Shown: in pieces, positions 35,501-46,303 of the stretch
How the letters are laid out: the number at the start of each line of letters is the position of its first letter
Position numbering within the stretch: position 1 is the first letter of the stretch
Position numbers and translations under genes: made by a program
Notes under the pieces: model-generated
Database searches by the model: none
What the model saw: the letters and a program-made list of their open reading frames with translations, nothing else
What the model was told of the DNA's origin: nothing
Source: Hysterangium stoloniferum
Lineage: Eukaryota > Basidiomycota > Agaricomycetes > Hysterangiales > Hysterangiaceae
DNA length: 64,000 bases
Assembly: GCA_015178975.1 (NCBI GenBank)
Contig: WHVD01000151.1
Coordinates: forward strand, 62,001-126,000
Reading direction: 5' to 3'

Positions 35501-36930
35501 ACGTGGCAGCGGAAATTCATTGGGAACCGTTAGGCTGTTCAACTTTCTATAGTCAATCACTACTCGTGGTTTCCCGTTGCGATAGACGACAAAGGCTGGC
35601 ACCCCCCAAGGACTCTTGGACGGTTCAATCACTCCCTGTTGGAACCAAATGTCCATTTGTTCGTCAATGACTTTCCTATTAGCCAGGGAGGTTGGAAACA
35701 TTGACATTGAAATAGGTTGTGTGCCATCTTTTAAGGGGACATTGACCTTGACATCTACTTGTCCTAAACGCCCGTCTACTCCAAAAGCTAGGACGTTCTT
35801 AGTTAATACTGACTCCAAGCGGGGGAGACGTCGGTAGGGATGTCAGGACCTAAATTAACTAGCTTATGCAGATCTTCCGCACGAAGCGTTTCCGTGGTGG
35901 CAACTTCTGACGTTTTGGGGCCTGCCGGGTCGAAATCGTCTGTGAGTTCCCATTCCAGGGGCAGCCCGGAAGATTGAGGATTAAGGACACGTTCCTCTTC
36001 TATTCTTGATAGACTTTCGACGAGATGGGCGATCTTGGTTGCCGTCGACTGCATCGATGCCCTCTCAGTCGAAGATCTAGGAGTCTGGGCCCATTTGTTC
36101 ACGTCGTGAATTAATCCAATGGTTTCCCCTTGTCTGATGATTCTTGGCGTCAGAGAGGGATTAGCGAGAGGTATTGCGGCACGTTCCCTAGAGATGGCGG
36201 TGGTGGGAGCAGCTAGTATACTCCCATCGTCGTTCTGCAAGACAACTCCCTCGACTATCCATTGGTCACCAATAAGATCTCCTACAAAGATTGGTACTAA
36301 TCGAGCTGATTCCGGTTCTATAGTACAATCTTGTAAGGCCCGTGCGACTCTTTCAGTACGCACTCCTTTGTCTGGTTTGGAAGTCAATTCAGACGGGTCA
36401 TTGGCTAATTCCTCAAAGGGGATCTTGCTAATCGAAAAGGTTAAAGGCTGCAGCTCCTTGGAAGAACTGGCTGGAATAGATCCTGCTCTCCCAGGCAAAA
36501 TCAATCTGGAACCCAGCGGTTGGTCTCACAGTGTCCTGATCTCATAGCTCACGTGAAAGTCTTCTCCAAGAAGGATCGGGACGGTCATACCTCGGACAAT
36601 GTACGTCTCGGTGGTAAATTTGAGGAGTATACCGGTGTCGTCCTTGAGATAAATGGGGACGTTGACATATCCTAATACTTTGGCATTACCGGTAAGTTGT
36701 ACGAGGTGCAGCTTGAGTCCTTGCTTGAGTTTAGGGCGGTCCTCTAGTTCCTTATAGAAATCCTTTGAGATTAAGGAGAGGTCAGCTCTGGCGTCCAGCC
36801 TGATTTTAATAGGATTTGAGGCTTCTGAATTCCCTACGTGTCCGTAGACGTGTAATGCTGAAACCCCAATACTGGAATATCCACCCGGAGGGTCCCTTCT
36901 GCGATAGATAATAGTTGAATCCTCTTTCAT
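32540..36930 (-). pseudogene. pol of element B, broken
   Basis: Protease 36930-36526 (RLDARADLSLIS, where the usual Gly of the active site is Arg), then a linker and RT/RNase H in two frames (36504-35803 and 35818-33851) with YIDD and TDASDFVLG. Integrase 33905-32646 has NPFEGAHAGGHRLFNL, CDICQ, MDLITGLP, CDRDKRW and HHPQTHGQTEN. The chromodomain reads on past a TGA at about 32643 (WKGYGPEEDTW). Breaks: TGA at 36526, a shift near 35815 in a C run, a shift near 33910 and the chromodomain stop. Confidence 0.9.
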
Positions 36931-37238
36931 AAGTCGACTGGATCGGGGGTATTGAACTCTAGGTCTTTTGCTTTCTTTTCTTGCAGCCAGTTTGACGTTC
37001 CTCCTGACACGTCTACCGTTAGGTACCTTGGGAGTGTTCGAAATAGAGTCGTCCGCTTCAGAGTCTGACTCATCGCAAGGAATTAAGTCGGGTAATTGCC
37101 CTGGGTCGAAGGGGAAGCTCTCCTCCTCCGATCCCTCTGACTCAGAGGGGTCTTCTATAACGTAGGTTTGACTTATTTCCTTAGATCGGTTCGCAAAGCG
37201 TCCTCATTGATGATTTCCTCAATGGTGGGAGGTTCAGG

Positions 37239-39151
37239 TCACGATAAAACTCTCGTCTCAGTCAGACCTTCACGGTTCTGATGATGAGCGTCTAGCCAGT
37301 CTCCTTTCTCGAGAAAATCATGGTCTGATATAGAAACATAAACTTGCGATGTCTCATTCTCATTCGAGGATGCTTTCACGTCTGAAACGATGTTGTCCTC
37401 TGGCTGAGGAAGGTAGACAGAAATGAAAATTGATTCCTCATCAATGTTATGTACTTGTCCCTGTACACTTAATCTATAAACTGTTTCATAAGCCCTTTGA
37501 TCCTCCACCTCCTCCATTGGGTTCTGTGTGGAGCACTTGTTAATAGAGACATAGTGCGACATCCTGCCCGCATGGGGGCAGTCAATCTTGAAATGCTCTA
37601 GGCTCCCACAAATCCAACACTCCTTCGGAGGCTTGGCGATGCTTTTCTTGTCACTTCGTTCGAAAAAGAACTTGCCGTGTTTCTTACCCTGCTTAGCGTT
37701 CGATCTCCTAGGGACGGTTTTATCCTCGAGTTCACCGAGGAGGATGTGGCCTCGATTAGTCGAGTCGATTTTTCCAGAGTGCTCCTCCTCATGCCAGGGA
37801 TCCGACTCATCTTGCTCGGCGATCATGACTCTGGGTTTCTGAAACCGATAACATTCTCAATGTGTTTGAACCCAAGCGTTAATCAGAGCCTCTTGTAAAT
37901 TGTTCGTGTAAGTCTGTAGGCTCATGATGTCATCGATAGGTTGTCCCTGTAGAAGATAAAGCCATTCCATGGGTAGTGTCAGGATAAGTCTGTGCATTTT
38001 GTCCTTCCAGTTTTGGTGGAACCCATACAAGAATCAATAGAGCTTGACCCTTCGCTGAATGTAATGAACGGGTGTCTCATGATTGTGACCGGCCGAAATT
38101 TCATGGCTTCCCATTCTAGAGCCAAGGATTCGCGCCAATGAGTTCCGAGTAGTCCTTCTACGATGCCCCAAAGAAACGATCCGTGAGATCGACTAAATTC
38201 AGTGCGATGTTCACGGTCTAGGGTGCTCCACCAGATCTTAGCACTGCCGGTGAGTCATCTTGGCAGAGCGACTCCCAACAATGTACTCATGGAGTCAGAG
38301 ATCTCCGAGAGGCTCATAATATCCACACCTTGGATTGAGTCCCATCGTATTCGGGAAGGTCTGACCATTTGATCTTGATGTCATTGGTGTTAAGAGCGAT
38401 CCTTTTATCCTTAGGTAAATCATCGATAGGCGCGCTGGCTCGAGGCTGCATCGGAGTTTGAAAGGGAGAGTTAGGTACTCTACCGTGACACCCCCCACGT
38501 CCCGAATTCCCTCCATAGCTTGAGGTACTAGAACTCCCAGATGAATTACTAGGAGGTCCTCTCGATGGCAGAAAGGGGTTGGAGGAGATCGGCAGGGAAT
38601 GGTGAGGATCAACTGGATTCAGCGATCCTCGACCAGCAACTTGACCAGCTATACCCTCGGTGAATGCAATGGAGAAAGACGGTTGACCCCTGTTGGCGAC
38701 TGATCGATTTCTAGTCGTAGTTGGTTCATCACCCATGTTCGTATTGCCAGGGATTCGTTCGAACGCAACGCAAAAGCGGTGAATTTCCTGATGGGGGGTA
38801 GGGCTAGGTTCCGTCACGATCCCTCTCTCGATTTTGACCGTATTCAAAGGTCGACGAGGTTGAGGCTGATAGAGGGGGATGCATATTTCCATTCCTTTTT
38901 CCTGAAGATGTTCCGCAACCTGCATCCTCATGTCAGATGGGAAGTCTTGCAAAATAATGGGACGATTGAGCGAATGAAGGAAACGAGTGTCGGGAGATCC
39001 ATTCAGGGTACGAACAAACGAACTTGTTGTGGAGATGGGCGAATTGGGTACCCGGATGGAATCACCATAAGGGTAAAGCACTTCCAAAACCATCTTATCG
39101 AGTCTTCTCTGATTTCGCCTTAACCGACCCCTTAAGGTAAAATACGCAAAC
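37239..39151 (-). pseudogene. gag of element B, C-terminal part
   Basis: It continues the gag that starts at 57470. At 39151 the frame resumes in phase with FTLRGRLRRNQRRLDK, then VPNSPISTT and SDLPEYDG. A deletion and frame change near 38325 removes the ALDYIMDI part seen in E. The zinc-knuckle segment (37826-37239) has CWICGSLEHFKIDC. There are multiple shifts. Confidence 0.85.
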
Positions 39152-39599
39152 TGTTATGTATTTCTAAGTTTTTTCCAATTTTTAAACAATTTCCCCTAAC
39201 AAATTGCGAAAACAAATATTCAAATGTAATTATATTGCGACGATTAAATTGTACAATATTTGTTTGATTTATCTTGAATTTATACAATTTATTTTGTATT
39301 TTTATCTAATAAATTGAGCAAGTTATTGAATTTCTACTTTTTATTCTTTTTTGATTAATATGTCGGCGACTCAGCGCTTATTCACAACGCGCGAGTAATC
39401 ATGTGACATTCACATGATATTTCAAACTCCGACGCCGACAAAACGCGATTTGAAATACTCGCGCATTATCAAGGCGAAATATATATATATTTTTATATTA
39501 TCATAATAAAATATTATATTTATAACTAACTAAAAGTAAATATAATAATTATATAATAATATAAAACCGGCCTGGCGCTTATTGCACAACGCGCGGGAA

Positions 39600-39930
39600 T
39601 ATTCGTCACAACGGTGACATTCGTCACAACGGTGACATTCGTCACAACGGTGACATTCGTCACAACGGTGACATTCGTCACAACGGTGACATTCGTCACA
39701 ATGGTGACCTTCGTCACAACGGTGACTGTCGTCACAACAAGTGACTGTCGTCACAACGGTGACTGTCGTCACAACGGTGACTGTCGTCACAACGGTGACT
39801 GTCGTCACAACGGTGACTGTCGTCACAACGGTGACTGTCGTCACAACGGTGACTGTCGTCACAACAAGTGACTGTCGTCACAACGGTGACTGTCGTCACA
39901 ACAAGTGACCGTCGTCACAAAATGCGACGA
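39600..39930 (+). repeat. 17-unit GTCAC-N4-GTGAC minisatellite in the 5' LTR of C
   Basis: 18-bp units such as ATTCGTCACAACGGTGAC and TGTCGTCACAACGGTGAC, with a few 19-bp ACAAGTGAC units. Each unit contains the inverted repeat GTCAC-N4-GTGAC. The 3' LTR has 9 units. Confidence 0.92.
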
Positions 39931-40143
39931 CTTGTCACAAACGCGACACGCGCGGGAAAATTATGTAATCAGCGCGCGCACGAAATCAGCAACTTCGCGA
40001 CGCGCGAGAACATTACATCAGCATATATGCTACAATGGAAAGTAGCAGAAACTCCTGGAATATTCCAGCAGATTCCAGGTAAAATAGCTAAAAATAGGTA
40101 AAACAAGTAGCTAGAACATTCTCCCATGTCTCAGATTTTACTG

Positions 40144-40150
40144 TATATAA
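40144..40150 (+). promoter_or_regulatory. TATA box in the 5' LTR of C
   Basis: TATATAAGGAGCTCTGCTCC. Element D is inserted about 75 bp downstream, so transcription of C from here would run into D. Confidence 0.65.
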
Positions 40151-40220
40151 GGAGCTCTGCTCCACCACTGAAATATAACTTATTTTAACCCATTTACTAC
40201 ACCACATCAGTGTGCCACTG

Positions 40221-41041
40221 TGTTAGGATACACACTCAGGCCGGGTTTCCGGAGAAACCCGCGGGATATCCGGTAGGACTTGGCTTCAGCTTATAGGCTG
40301 CGCCCTCGCTAGATCGTGTTGTCCAATTTCAGACAGGCGGACGGGAATCCCGGGGAGTCCGGGCGGGGGTTCGTGGGTCGTGAGTCGTAGGTCGTGAGTC
40401 GAGAGTCGTGAATCGAGATAGTCGAGAGAGATAGATGCGCCGGAGCCCGTGGGCTCCGACTAGTGCGAGCGGTCTGATGAGAGTAGGGTTTTTAGAGAGG
40501 AAAATGTATTAGATTACTGGGGGGAATCTAAGCTAATTTTCTGACTGGATTGTATGTACAACATCTGCCAGTTTATATAGACCGTGGAATGCATGACATA
40601 CCGAATCCAGTAATAATGAGACGAGACGAGCAAAACATAAAACGGGAATAGTAAACACCAAATTGGTGTTAGGAACGGGACGGAACGGAGCGGAGTCCGA
40701 ATCGTGACAAAGCATAACCCATAACGGGAAACGGAGTGGGAGCGGAGTCCTAAATCGTGACAGGTCATTTGACTAAAACGGGAACGGGGCTCGATTAGAG
40801 CGGTGACGGGATTCTAAGCGGGTCCGGTGACTGATGCGTGGGACAAAGACGGACATAGACAGAGACGGGGTCCGGGGGAAGTCCGGTGACTGATATGTGT
40901 CTTAATGAGGTCGAACGTAACGAGTCTTGACGTAACGGAGTCCGGGCGGGAAATCCTATAAACAGACGATTGGTGCTTGTAGCGCGTGGAGGCGTACGAG
41001 TTAGTGCCCGGAGTCCGGCGGGATTTGTCCGGGTCGTAACA
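40221..41041 (-). mobile_element. 3' LTR of element D (821 bp)
   Basis: TGTTAGGATACAC to GGGTCGTAACA on the plus strand. It is the same length as the 5' LTR; the one difference I found is A at 40845 versus G at 48124. Confidence 0.95.
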
Positions 41042-41044
41042 GTA

Positions 41045-41054
41045 TCCTCCCTTT
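41045..41054 (-). other. polypurine tract of element D
   Basis: Minus strand AAAGGGAGGA, three bases before the 3' LTR. Confidence 0.7.
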
Positions 41055-41191
41055 ATGCCGAAGTCCCAAAGAGGCTCTAGACCTAAATAAGGTTCTTGTC
41101 GGCTACGCGCATGTGTCAAAAGTCATGTCGGTTACACGTATGTGTCAAAGAGTCATGTGATCTGGAAGGTAAGGTTCAAACGCGACGAGCC

Positions 41192-41200
41192 TATATAAAA
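41192..41200 (+). promoter_or_regulatory. TATA box of the antisense accessory gene in D
   Basis: TATATAAAA about 60 bp before the ATG at 41252, followed by a T/C-rich leader. Confidence 0.65.
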
Positions 41201-41251
41201 AATTGAAAAAATAGAAATTTCTTCTTCTTTATTACCCCCATCTTCGTCACT

Positions 41252-42234
41252 ATGGGACCAAAACCAACACCACGCAAACCAATGCCGACAGCAGGGCCCT
41301 CCACGGGCACTCCGTATCGGGCGCCGTGGACGGCGGCCCAATTGTTGGCGCGGCGAGAAGAGCAGCGCCAGCTTCGTGAAGCAGCAGAGAGAGAGGCGAG
41401 GGAGGCTGAGGAGGCCCTGGACAAGGAGTACCAGGAAGCATTGGCCGCGGAGGAAGAGGCCGCAAAGGAGAGGGAACGTGAGGCGGAGGAGGCTGCGCGA
41501 GTGGCCGCGGAGAACGCCCGGGTGGCTGCGGAGAAAGCCCGGTTGGCCGCGGAGAGGGCCGCCATTGTTGCGGGAAAAGTAAGTCCCAAATTCACTTGTC
41601 GATTGTTTACTGACTTGTGATCTTCAGCGCAAAGCGACAGAGGTGGAGTCCGAGTCCGAGGGGGAGCCAGAGAGCCCCCAAAAGGTAGGCCTCACGTCCA
41701 TGGAATACCCGCGGAGACTGACCAACTCAACAGAAGGCAAGGAAGGCGGCGCCAGTCCGTCTTCCGACGCGGAACGAGCCGCGGTGTTCCGGTTGCAACG
41801 ACCGGAACACGGAATGCAACCGAAAGGCCGGCCGGGGGCCGGGATGTTATCAATGCGCGCACCTCAAGGCGAGGTGCTCGCTTGTGCACGAGCAGGCCAC
41901 GGGATCCGGGGCGCGAGACATAAGCGGGACGGACGGGTTGTCCGGGTTGGACGAGGTCCTTGGACGGATCGCCGAGGGCATCGAGGCCCAAAACGAGTTG
42001 CTCCGGAAGAGCAACAAGGTCCAAATTGTGGTGGCAAAGGAGCTGTCCGGACTCCGCGAGGAGTTTTGGAAGTTCCTGGCGGAGTATGGCGGCTATGTCT
42101 TTGAAGAGCCGCAAGTCGGGAGTTCCGAGGATGCCGGATCGGATGAGGACGGGGTTGCCGCGGAAGTCGCGGAGCTCCCAGAGGAGATAGCTGAGGAAGC
42201 AGGGAAAAAGAACAGTCCCATAAATGTAGACTGA
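41252..42234 (+). CDS. antisense accessory gene of element D: coiled-coil protein with a Zn2Cys6-like cluster (3 exons)
   Basis: Exons 41252-41578, 41628-41684 and 41734-42234 join in frame into a protein of about 294 residues. Both introns are 49 nt, GT-AG, with CTGAC branch sites. Residues about 35-105 are Glu/Ala/Arg-rich (REEQRQLREAAEREAREAEE) and likely a coiled coil. Exon 3 holds cysteines spaced C-X2-C-X6-C-X9-C-X2-C-X6-C (CSGCNDRNTEC and CYQCAHLKARC), exactly the spacing of fungal Zn2Cys6 binuclear clusters, which bind DNA in transcription factors. The C-terminal third has a helical LDEVLGRIAEGIEAQNELL and an acidic tail. It lies between the 3' LTR and pol, converging with pol, with its own TATA box and AATAAA. 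It could regulate the element or host genes; only the fold class is inferred. No ORF-like match elsewhere in the window. Confidence 0.75.
41579..41627 (+). other. intron 1 of the D accessory gene
   Basis: 49 nt, GTAAGT to TTCAG, with CTGAC (41610-41614) as branch site; phase 0. Confidence 0.8.
41685..41733 (+). other. intron 2 of the D accessory gene
   Basis: 49 nt, GTAGGC to AACAG, with CTGAC about 15 nt before the 3' end; phase 0. It switches to the frame that carries the cysteine cluster; AAG three bases later is an alternative 3' end in the same frame. Confidence 0.75.
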
Positions 42235-42247
42235 AAAAGTAGTGTAG

Positions 42248-42253
42248 AATAAA
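42248..42253 (+). terminator. polyadenylation signal of the D accessory gene
   Basis: AATAAA 14 bp after the stop codon. The D pol stop (42446) lies beyond it on the other strand. Confidence 0.5.
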
Positions 42254-42445
42254 AAATAATTTGAATTATAAAAGCAAAGCGTGAAAGAAAAAACATAAGA
42301 ATTAAAAGTCAAAGCCAAAGTCCGCGGGGATTCCGCTTAAAGACTTGACAAGACATGTCAGAACCTGTAAAAGCAAAGAGAGACATAGGGCGACAGGGAA
42401 TAGTGAAAATGAGTCCAAACGTAACACGGGGTCCGCGGAGTGCGG

Positions 42446-45400
42446 TCAGAGAGACGATAATGGTCCAGGTTTGAGTGGGTAAGCTGTATGAAAGTCAGTA
42501 ACAATTTCCGTGGCATTACCAAGTTCCGTGGCCAAAATCCATGAGGTTTCTTCATCGGTGCCCTCGTAACCCGCCCACTTGACCAAGTAAAGCAGTTTAC
42601 AAGTGCGTCGACGCTTGTCAATTTTTGAATCTAAAATCTGAGAGATTTCAAACTCGGGTTCTCCGTCAATGACGACAGGAGGAGGCGGAGATTGCACGCG
42701 ATCCGGGATAGTGTTAGCAGTACAAGGTTCTAGCATAGAGACATGAAATACCGGGTGTACCGCGCGCATGCTATCCGGAAGCCGTAGAGTCCAAGAAACT
42801 GAACCTACTTGTGCGATAATTTCAAAAGGACCTAAATATTTTTCAGCAAGCTTCTTTGATGGACGGGTAGTCCGGAAGAATTGAGCTTTGACATAAACAC
42901 GGTCGCCAATCTTGAAGTTTGGTGGCAGGATCCGGTGTTTGTCCGCTGAATGTTGGTATTGCTCTTGGGCGGACAATATTGCAGTCCGGAGTTCCTCGTG
43001 GAGCTCGTGGAGGTCCGTGGTGAACTCTTGAGCACGAACAGAGGCGAGATTTCGTTCTGGATGTACTGTAATATTTGGATTATATCCTTTATTTGCAAAG
43101 AACGGGGAAACGCCAGTAGTGGCCAAGGGTGCATTGTTGTAAGCAAATTCTGCAAGTGGTAACAAGGTTTTCCAATTGTCCTGTTGATAGTTGCAATATA
43201 CGCGGAGGTATTGTTCCAATGTCTGGTTGACGCGTTCGGTTTGTCCGTCACCTTCCGGGTGATGTCCGGACGTGAAATGTAATGTCATGTCCAAGGATTT
43301 TCCGAGGGATCTAAAGAAGTGAGACACAAACTCTGATCCTCGATCGGAAGTCACGTGGGACGGAACTCCGTGCTTGGAAAATACGTGGATAATAAAAAGT
43401 TCCGCTAACTGCACGGACGTAATTGTATCATAAGTAGGGATGAATATACCTTGTTTTGAGAATCTGTCAACAACGACTAGGATAGCGGAAAAGCCTTCGG
43501 AATCCGGCAGGTGTTCAATGAAATCCATAGATATAGAATTCCACGGGTGTTCCGGTACCGGGAGTTGTTTCAAAAGGCCATATGGCTTGTGTCGCTGAGA
43601 TTTCGAGCGGGGACAAGTAGTGCAAGATTTACAATAGTGCTTAACGAATCCACGGAGTCCGGGCCAAGTATATTCTCTTCTTATTAATGATAGAGTCTTG
43701 TTGTACCCGAAGTGTCCTGAGAGTGGATGATCATGTTTGTATTGAAGGATCCTGAGGCGGAGGCCGTCGGAGTCCGGTACATAGATCCTATCGTCAAGTC
43801 TAATGAAACCATGTTGATCAAGAGACCACCGAGGTTGATCGGGGTCCACGGGATTGTCCAGATGAGCTTTAGTAACTGGGTCTAGCGGAATTGCCGATAG
43901 AATATCTTGATGTAGCTTTTCGATATCCATAATGATAATTCCACGGACAATGGGATTGACGAGGAAAGTTGCGCGGACCGATGCGGTAAGTTGTTGATTC
44001 GTGAAGATAGGTTTCAGGTTGTGCGGATTTACCGTTGCATAGTCGTTGCTCCCCTCTTTAGGATAGACGTCCCATCGTCTAGTTAAAGCGTCGGGTTTGC
44101 CGCCGAGACGGCCGGGTCGAAAACGGATAATCATGTTGAAGGCGGAGAGATATTCAGACCAGCGGGCCTGCCGACGGGTCAAGAGTTTTGTGGTAGAAAA
44201 GTATTCCAGGTTTTTGTGATCTGTTACAACGTCAATAGGAGCTCCTGAACCTTCCAAATAGTGTCGCCACGCTTTGAAAGCTGAAAAGATTGCCAGAAGT
44301 TCTTTATCATGAACGTCGTAGTTGAGCTCTGCTCCGGTAAAAGTCCGGGACAGAAAAGCCACGGGGTGAACTTCTCCGTCGGAGTCCTGGATAGAGAGAA
44401 TGGCTCCAAGTGCATAGTCGGAGGCGTCCGTTTCAACAATGAGCGGGAAGTCCGGTTTCCAATGCGACAGAATAGGAGCTGTGGAAAAAGAATTTTTTAA
44501 AAGATTGAAAGCTTTTTGACACTTATCGTTAAAGTTCCACGGAGTACCCTTACGCGTAAGACGGGTAAGGGGTACCGTGATGTCGGAATATCCACGGATA
44601 AAACGTCTATAAAAATTGGCAAAGCCGAGGAAGGATTGGATATCTTTAACTTTTCGGGGTTCGGGCCAGTCTTTGATGACTTGCACTTTAGTTTCGTCCA
44701 TGCGGAGTCCATCGGGTCCCATCATGAAACCTAGGTATTCCACGGAGTCCGTGTCAAAAGTACATTTTTTACCATTTGCGAATAAACCATGTTGTCTGAG
44801 CCTCCGGAGAACCTCACGGACTTGTTTGTCGTGTTCCGCGGGATTCTCGGAGTAGATAAGAATGTCGTCCAAGTAAACAATGACGCATACATCGAGCATG
44901 TCGGAGAAAATGTCGTTGATAAAACGCTGAAAAACAGACGGGGCATTAGTGAGTCCAAAAGGGATGACCAACCACTCGAAAGCCCCATAGCGGGTTCTAA
45001 AAGTGGTTTTCCATTCATCGCCCGCGGCAATCCGGACCAAATGATAGGCATGCTTGAGATCTATTTTGGTGTAAATCCGGGCATTCCGCGGAGCATCGAG
45101 CAGGTCAGATATAAGTGGGAGTGGATATTTGTCCTTTTTGGTGACGGCATTGAGTCCTCTAAAATCAACACATAGTCGAAGGGATCCATCCTTTTTTCTG
45201 ACAAACAAAACAGGTGCTCCAAAAGGAGACTTTGAGGGTCGAATGAAACCTATGGACAAATGTTCATCCAGGAAATCACGGATTGCGGATAGTTCCGTGG
45301 ACGAAAGCGGGTAAATATGTCCTAGGGGTGGCTGGGCGCCATCTTCAAGATCGATTTTTAAGTCGTATTCTCTGTGAGGCGGAAGCCGGTCAGCTTTTCG

Positions 45401-46303
45401 CTTGCTAAAAACATCCGCGAAGTCATGGTATTTCTCCGGGACGCCTTCTAGGTCAGCAGCTTGCTCAGATTCGGATACTGGGGTTGAGAAACGTCCAGTT
45501 GCTTCATCAATTTTTAAGTTGATAGTGAACGCCTGGGATCCATCCATTTTTGAAGCCCTAATAAAAGCTGCAGCATTAATCAGAGAAATGGACGGAGGTG
45601 CCGTGGGTTCCGGGGAAGCTGTGGGTGCCGTAGGGATCACAGGAGTCCTCGAGACTGCAGGTGCCGGGAAGGCCATGGGTGCCGTGGAGGCCGAGACAGG
45701 CGCAGTTTCCTCGGTCGCCGCGGGAGTTCGGAATGTTATACTGTTAGCTATCCAGTCAATCAACGGATTGTAGCGGGTAAGCCAGTTATGTCCTAGAACC
45801 ACCGAGCAACTTGAGTCTAACTGGGTCACATAGAAAGTGACCAATTGAGATGTTCCACAAGGGAAACTGATGGGTAAATCACAAGCTTGGGTAACAACCG
45901 AATTACTTGTGCCATCGAAGAGGCGGAGAGCGACGGGATTTATCGAATAAGTTGACAAAGAATTTTTTTGCGTGAATTTTGTATCTAAAAAACAATGAGT
46001 CGAGCCGGAATCTATGAGAGCTGAAAAAACGAATTTCGGAAGCATATTAGACATAAGTTTAACGAAAAATGAATCAGAATGTGAAAGAGCGGATGCGTTG
46101 AGGCGAGTGAACTCTTGAATGCGCGGAGAGGCAACGCAACCCCTAACCCGCGCGGAGTCCGCGGGGTTGCTTACTCTTTTTTCGAATCGGCAGCCGGTTT
46201 GTCCTTCGACGGGGTTTCCGTGGAGGCCTTGGCTGTTCGACCCTTTGAAGAGTTTGCTTTTGCCAGCGGACATTCCGGGACTCGATGACCGGGTTTCCCG
46301 CAC
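42446..46303 (-). CDS. pol polyprotein of element D (protease, RT, RNase H, integrase, chromodomain)
   Basis: A single open frame of 1285 residues overlapping the end of gag; translation probably enters it by -1 frameshifting near 46177. Domains with approximate residues: protease with DSGST at 98; RT about 340-540 with KKDGSLRLCVDFRGLN and YLDD at 476; RNase H with ETDASDYALGAIL at 626; integrase zinc finger (HDHPLSGHFG, CKSCTTC near 895); integrase core with MDF at 924, SDRGSEF at 986 and GQTERVN at 1021, so the DDE triad is complete; chromodomain about 1215-1275 with LYLVKWAGYEGTDEETSW. This layout is that of the Tf1/sushi branch of chromoviruses. No disabling change is visible. The chromodomain class is known to steer integration toward particular chromatin. 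Confidence 0.95.
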   Translation of the reverse strand: MRETRSSSPGMSAGKSKLFKGSNSQGLHGNPVEGQTGCRFEKRVSNPADSARVRGCVASPRIQEFTRLNASALSHSDSFFVKLMSNMLPKFVFSALIDSGSTHCFLDTKFTQKNSLSTYSINPVALRLFDGTSNSVVTQACDLPISFPCGTSQLVTFYVTQLDSSCSVVLGHNWLTRYNPLIDWIANSITFRTPAATEETAPVSASTAPMAFPAPAVSRTPVIPTAPTASPEPTAPPSISLINAAAFIRASKMDGSQAFTINLKIDEATGRFSTPVSESEQAADLEGVPEKYHDFADVFSKRKADRLPPHREYDLKIDLEDGAQPPLGHIYPLSSTELSAIRDFLDEHLSIGFIRPSKSPFGAPVLFVRKKDGSLRLCVDFRGLNAVTKKDKYPLPLISDLLDAPRNARIYTKIDLKHAYHLVRIAAGDEWKTTFRTRYGAFEWLVIPFGLTNAPSVFQRFINDIFSDMLDVCVIVYLDDILIYSENPAEHDKQVREVLRRLRQHGLFANGKKCTFDTDSVEYLGFMMGPDGLRMDETKVQVIKDWPEPRKVKDIQSFLGFANFYRRFIRGYSDITVPLTRLTRKGTPWNFNDKCQKAFNLLKNSFSTAPILSHWKPDFPLIVETDASDYALGAILSIQDSDGEVHPVAFLSRTFTGAELNYDVHDKELLAIFSAFKAWRHYLEGSGAPIDVVTDHKNLEYFSTTKLLTRRQARWSEYLSAFNMIIRFRPGRLGGKPDALTRRWDVYPKEGSNDYATVNPHNLKPIFTNQQLTASVRATFLVNPIVRGIIIMDIEKLHQDILSAIPLDPVTKAHLDNPVDPDQPRWSLDQHGFIRLDDRIYVPDSDGLRLRILQYKHDHPLSGHFGYNKTLSLIRREYTWPGLRGFVKHYCKSCTTCPRSKSQRHKPYGLLKQLPVPEHPWNSISMDFIEHLPDSEGFSAILVVVDRFSKQGIFIPTYDTITSVQLAELFIIHVFSKHGVPSHVTSDRGSEFVSHFFRSLGKSLDMTLHFTSGHHPEGDGQTERVNQTLEQYLRVYCNYQQDNWKTLLPLAEFAYNNAPLATTGVSPFFANKGYNPNITVHPERNLASVRAQEFTTDLHELHEELRTAILSAQEQYQHSADKHRILPPNFKIGDRVYVKAQFFRTTRPSKKLAEKYLGPFEIIAQVGSVSWTLRLPDSMRAVHPVFHVSMLEPCTANTIPDRVQSPPPPVVIDGEPEFEISQILDSKIDKRRRTCKLLYLVKWAGYEGTDEETSWILATELGNATEIVTDFHTAYPLKPGPLSSL
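46171..46190 (-). promoter_or_regulatory. putative -1 frameshift site between gag and pol of D
   Basis: Minus strand TCG AAAAAA GAG TAA: the A6 run (46182-46177) is one codon before the gag stop, and pol is open in the -1 frame across it. It is not a perfect X-XXY-YYZ heptamer. Confidence 0.5.

Noticed and set aside
39526-40101. Frames of repeated VTTVTVVT in the C LTR
   Set aside because: 18-bp repeats keep frames open; they are low complexity and differ between the two LTRs.
41643-42104. 153-aa plus-strand frame reading straight through at the D accessory gene
   Set aside because: The spliced frame gives the conserved zinc-cluster spacing and an acidic tail; the straight frame reads through the second intron and is arginine/glycine noise.
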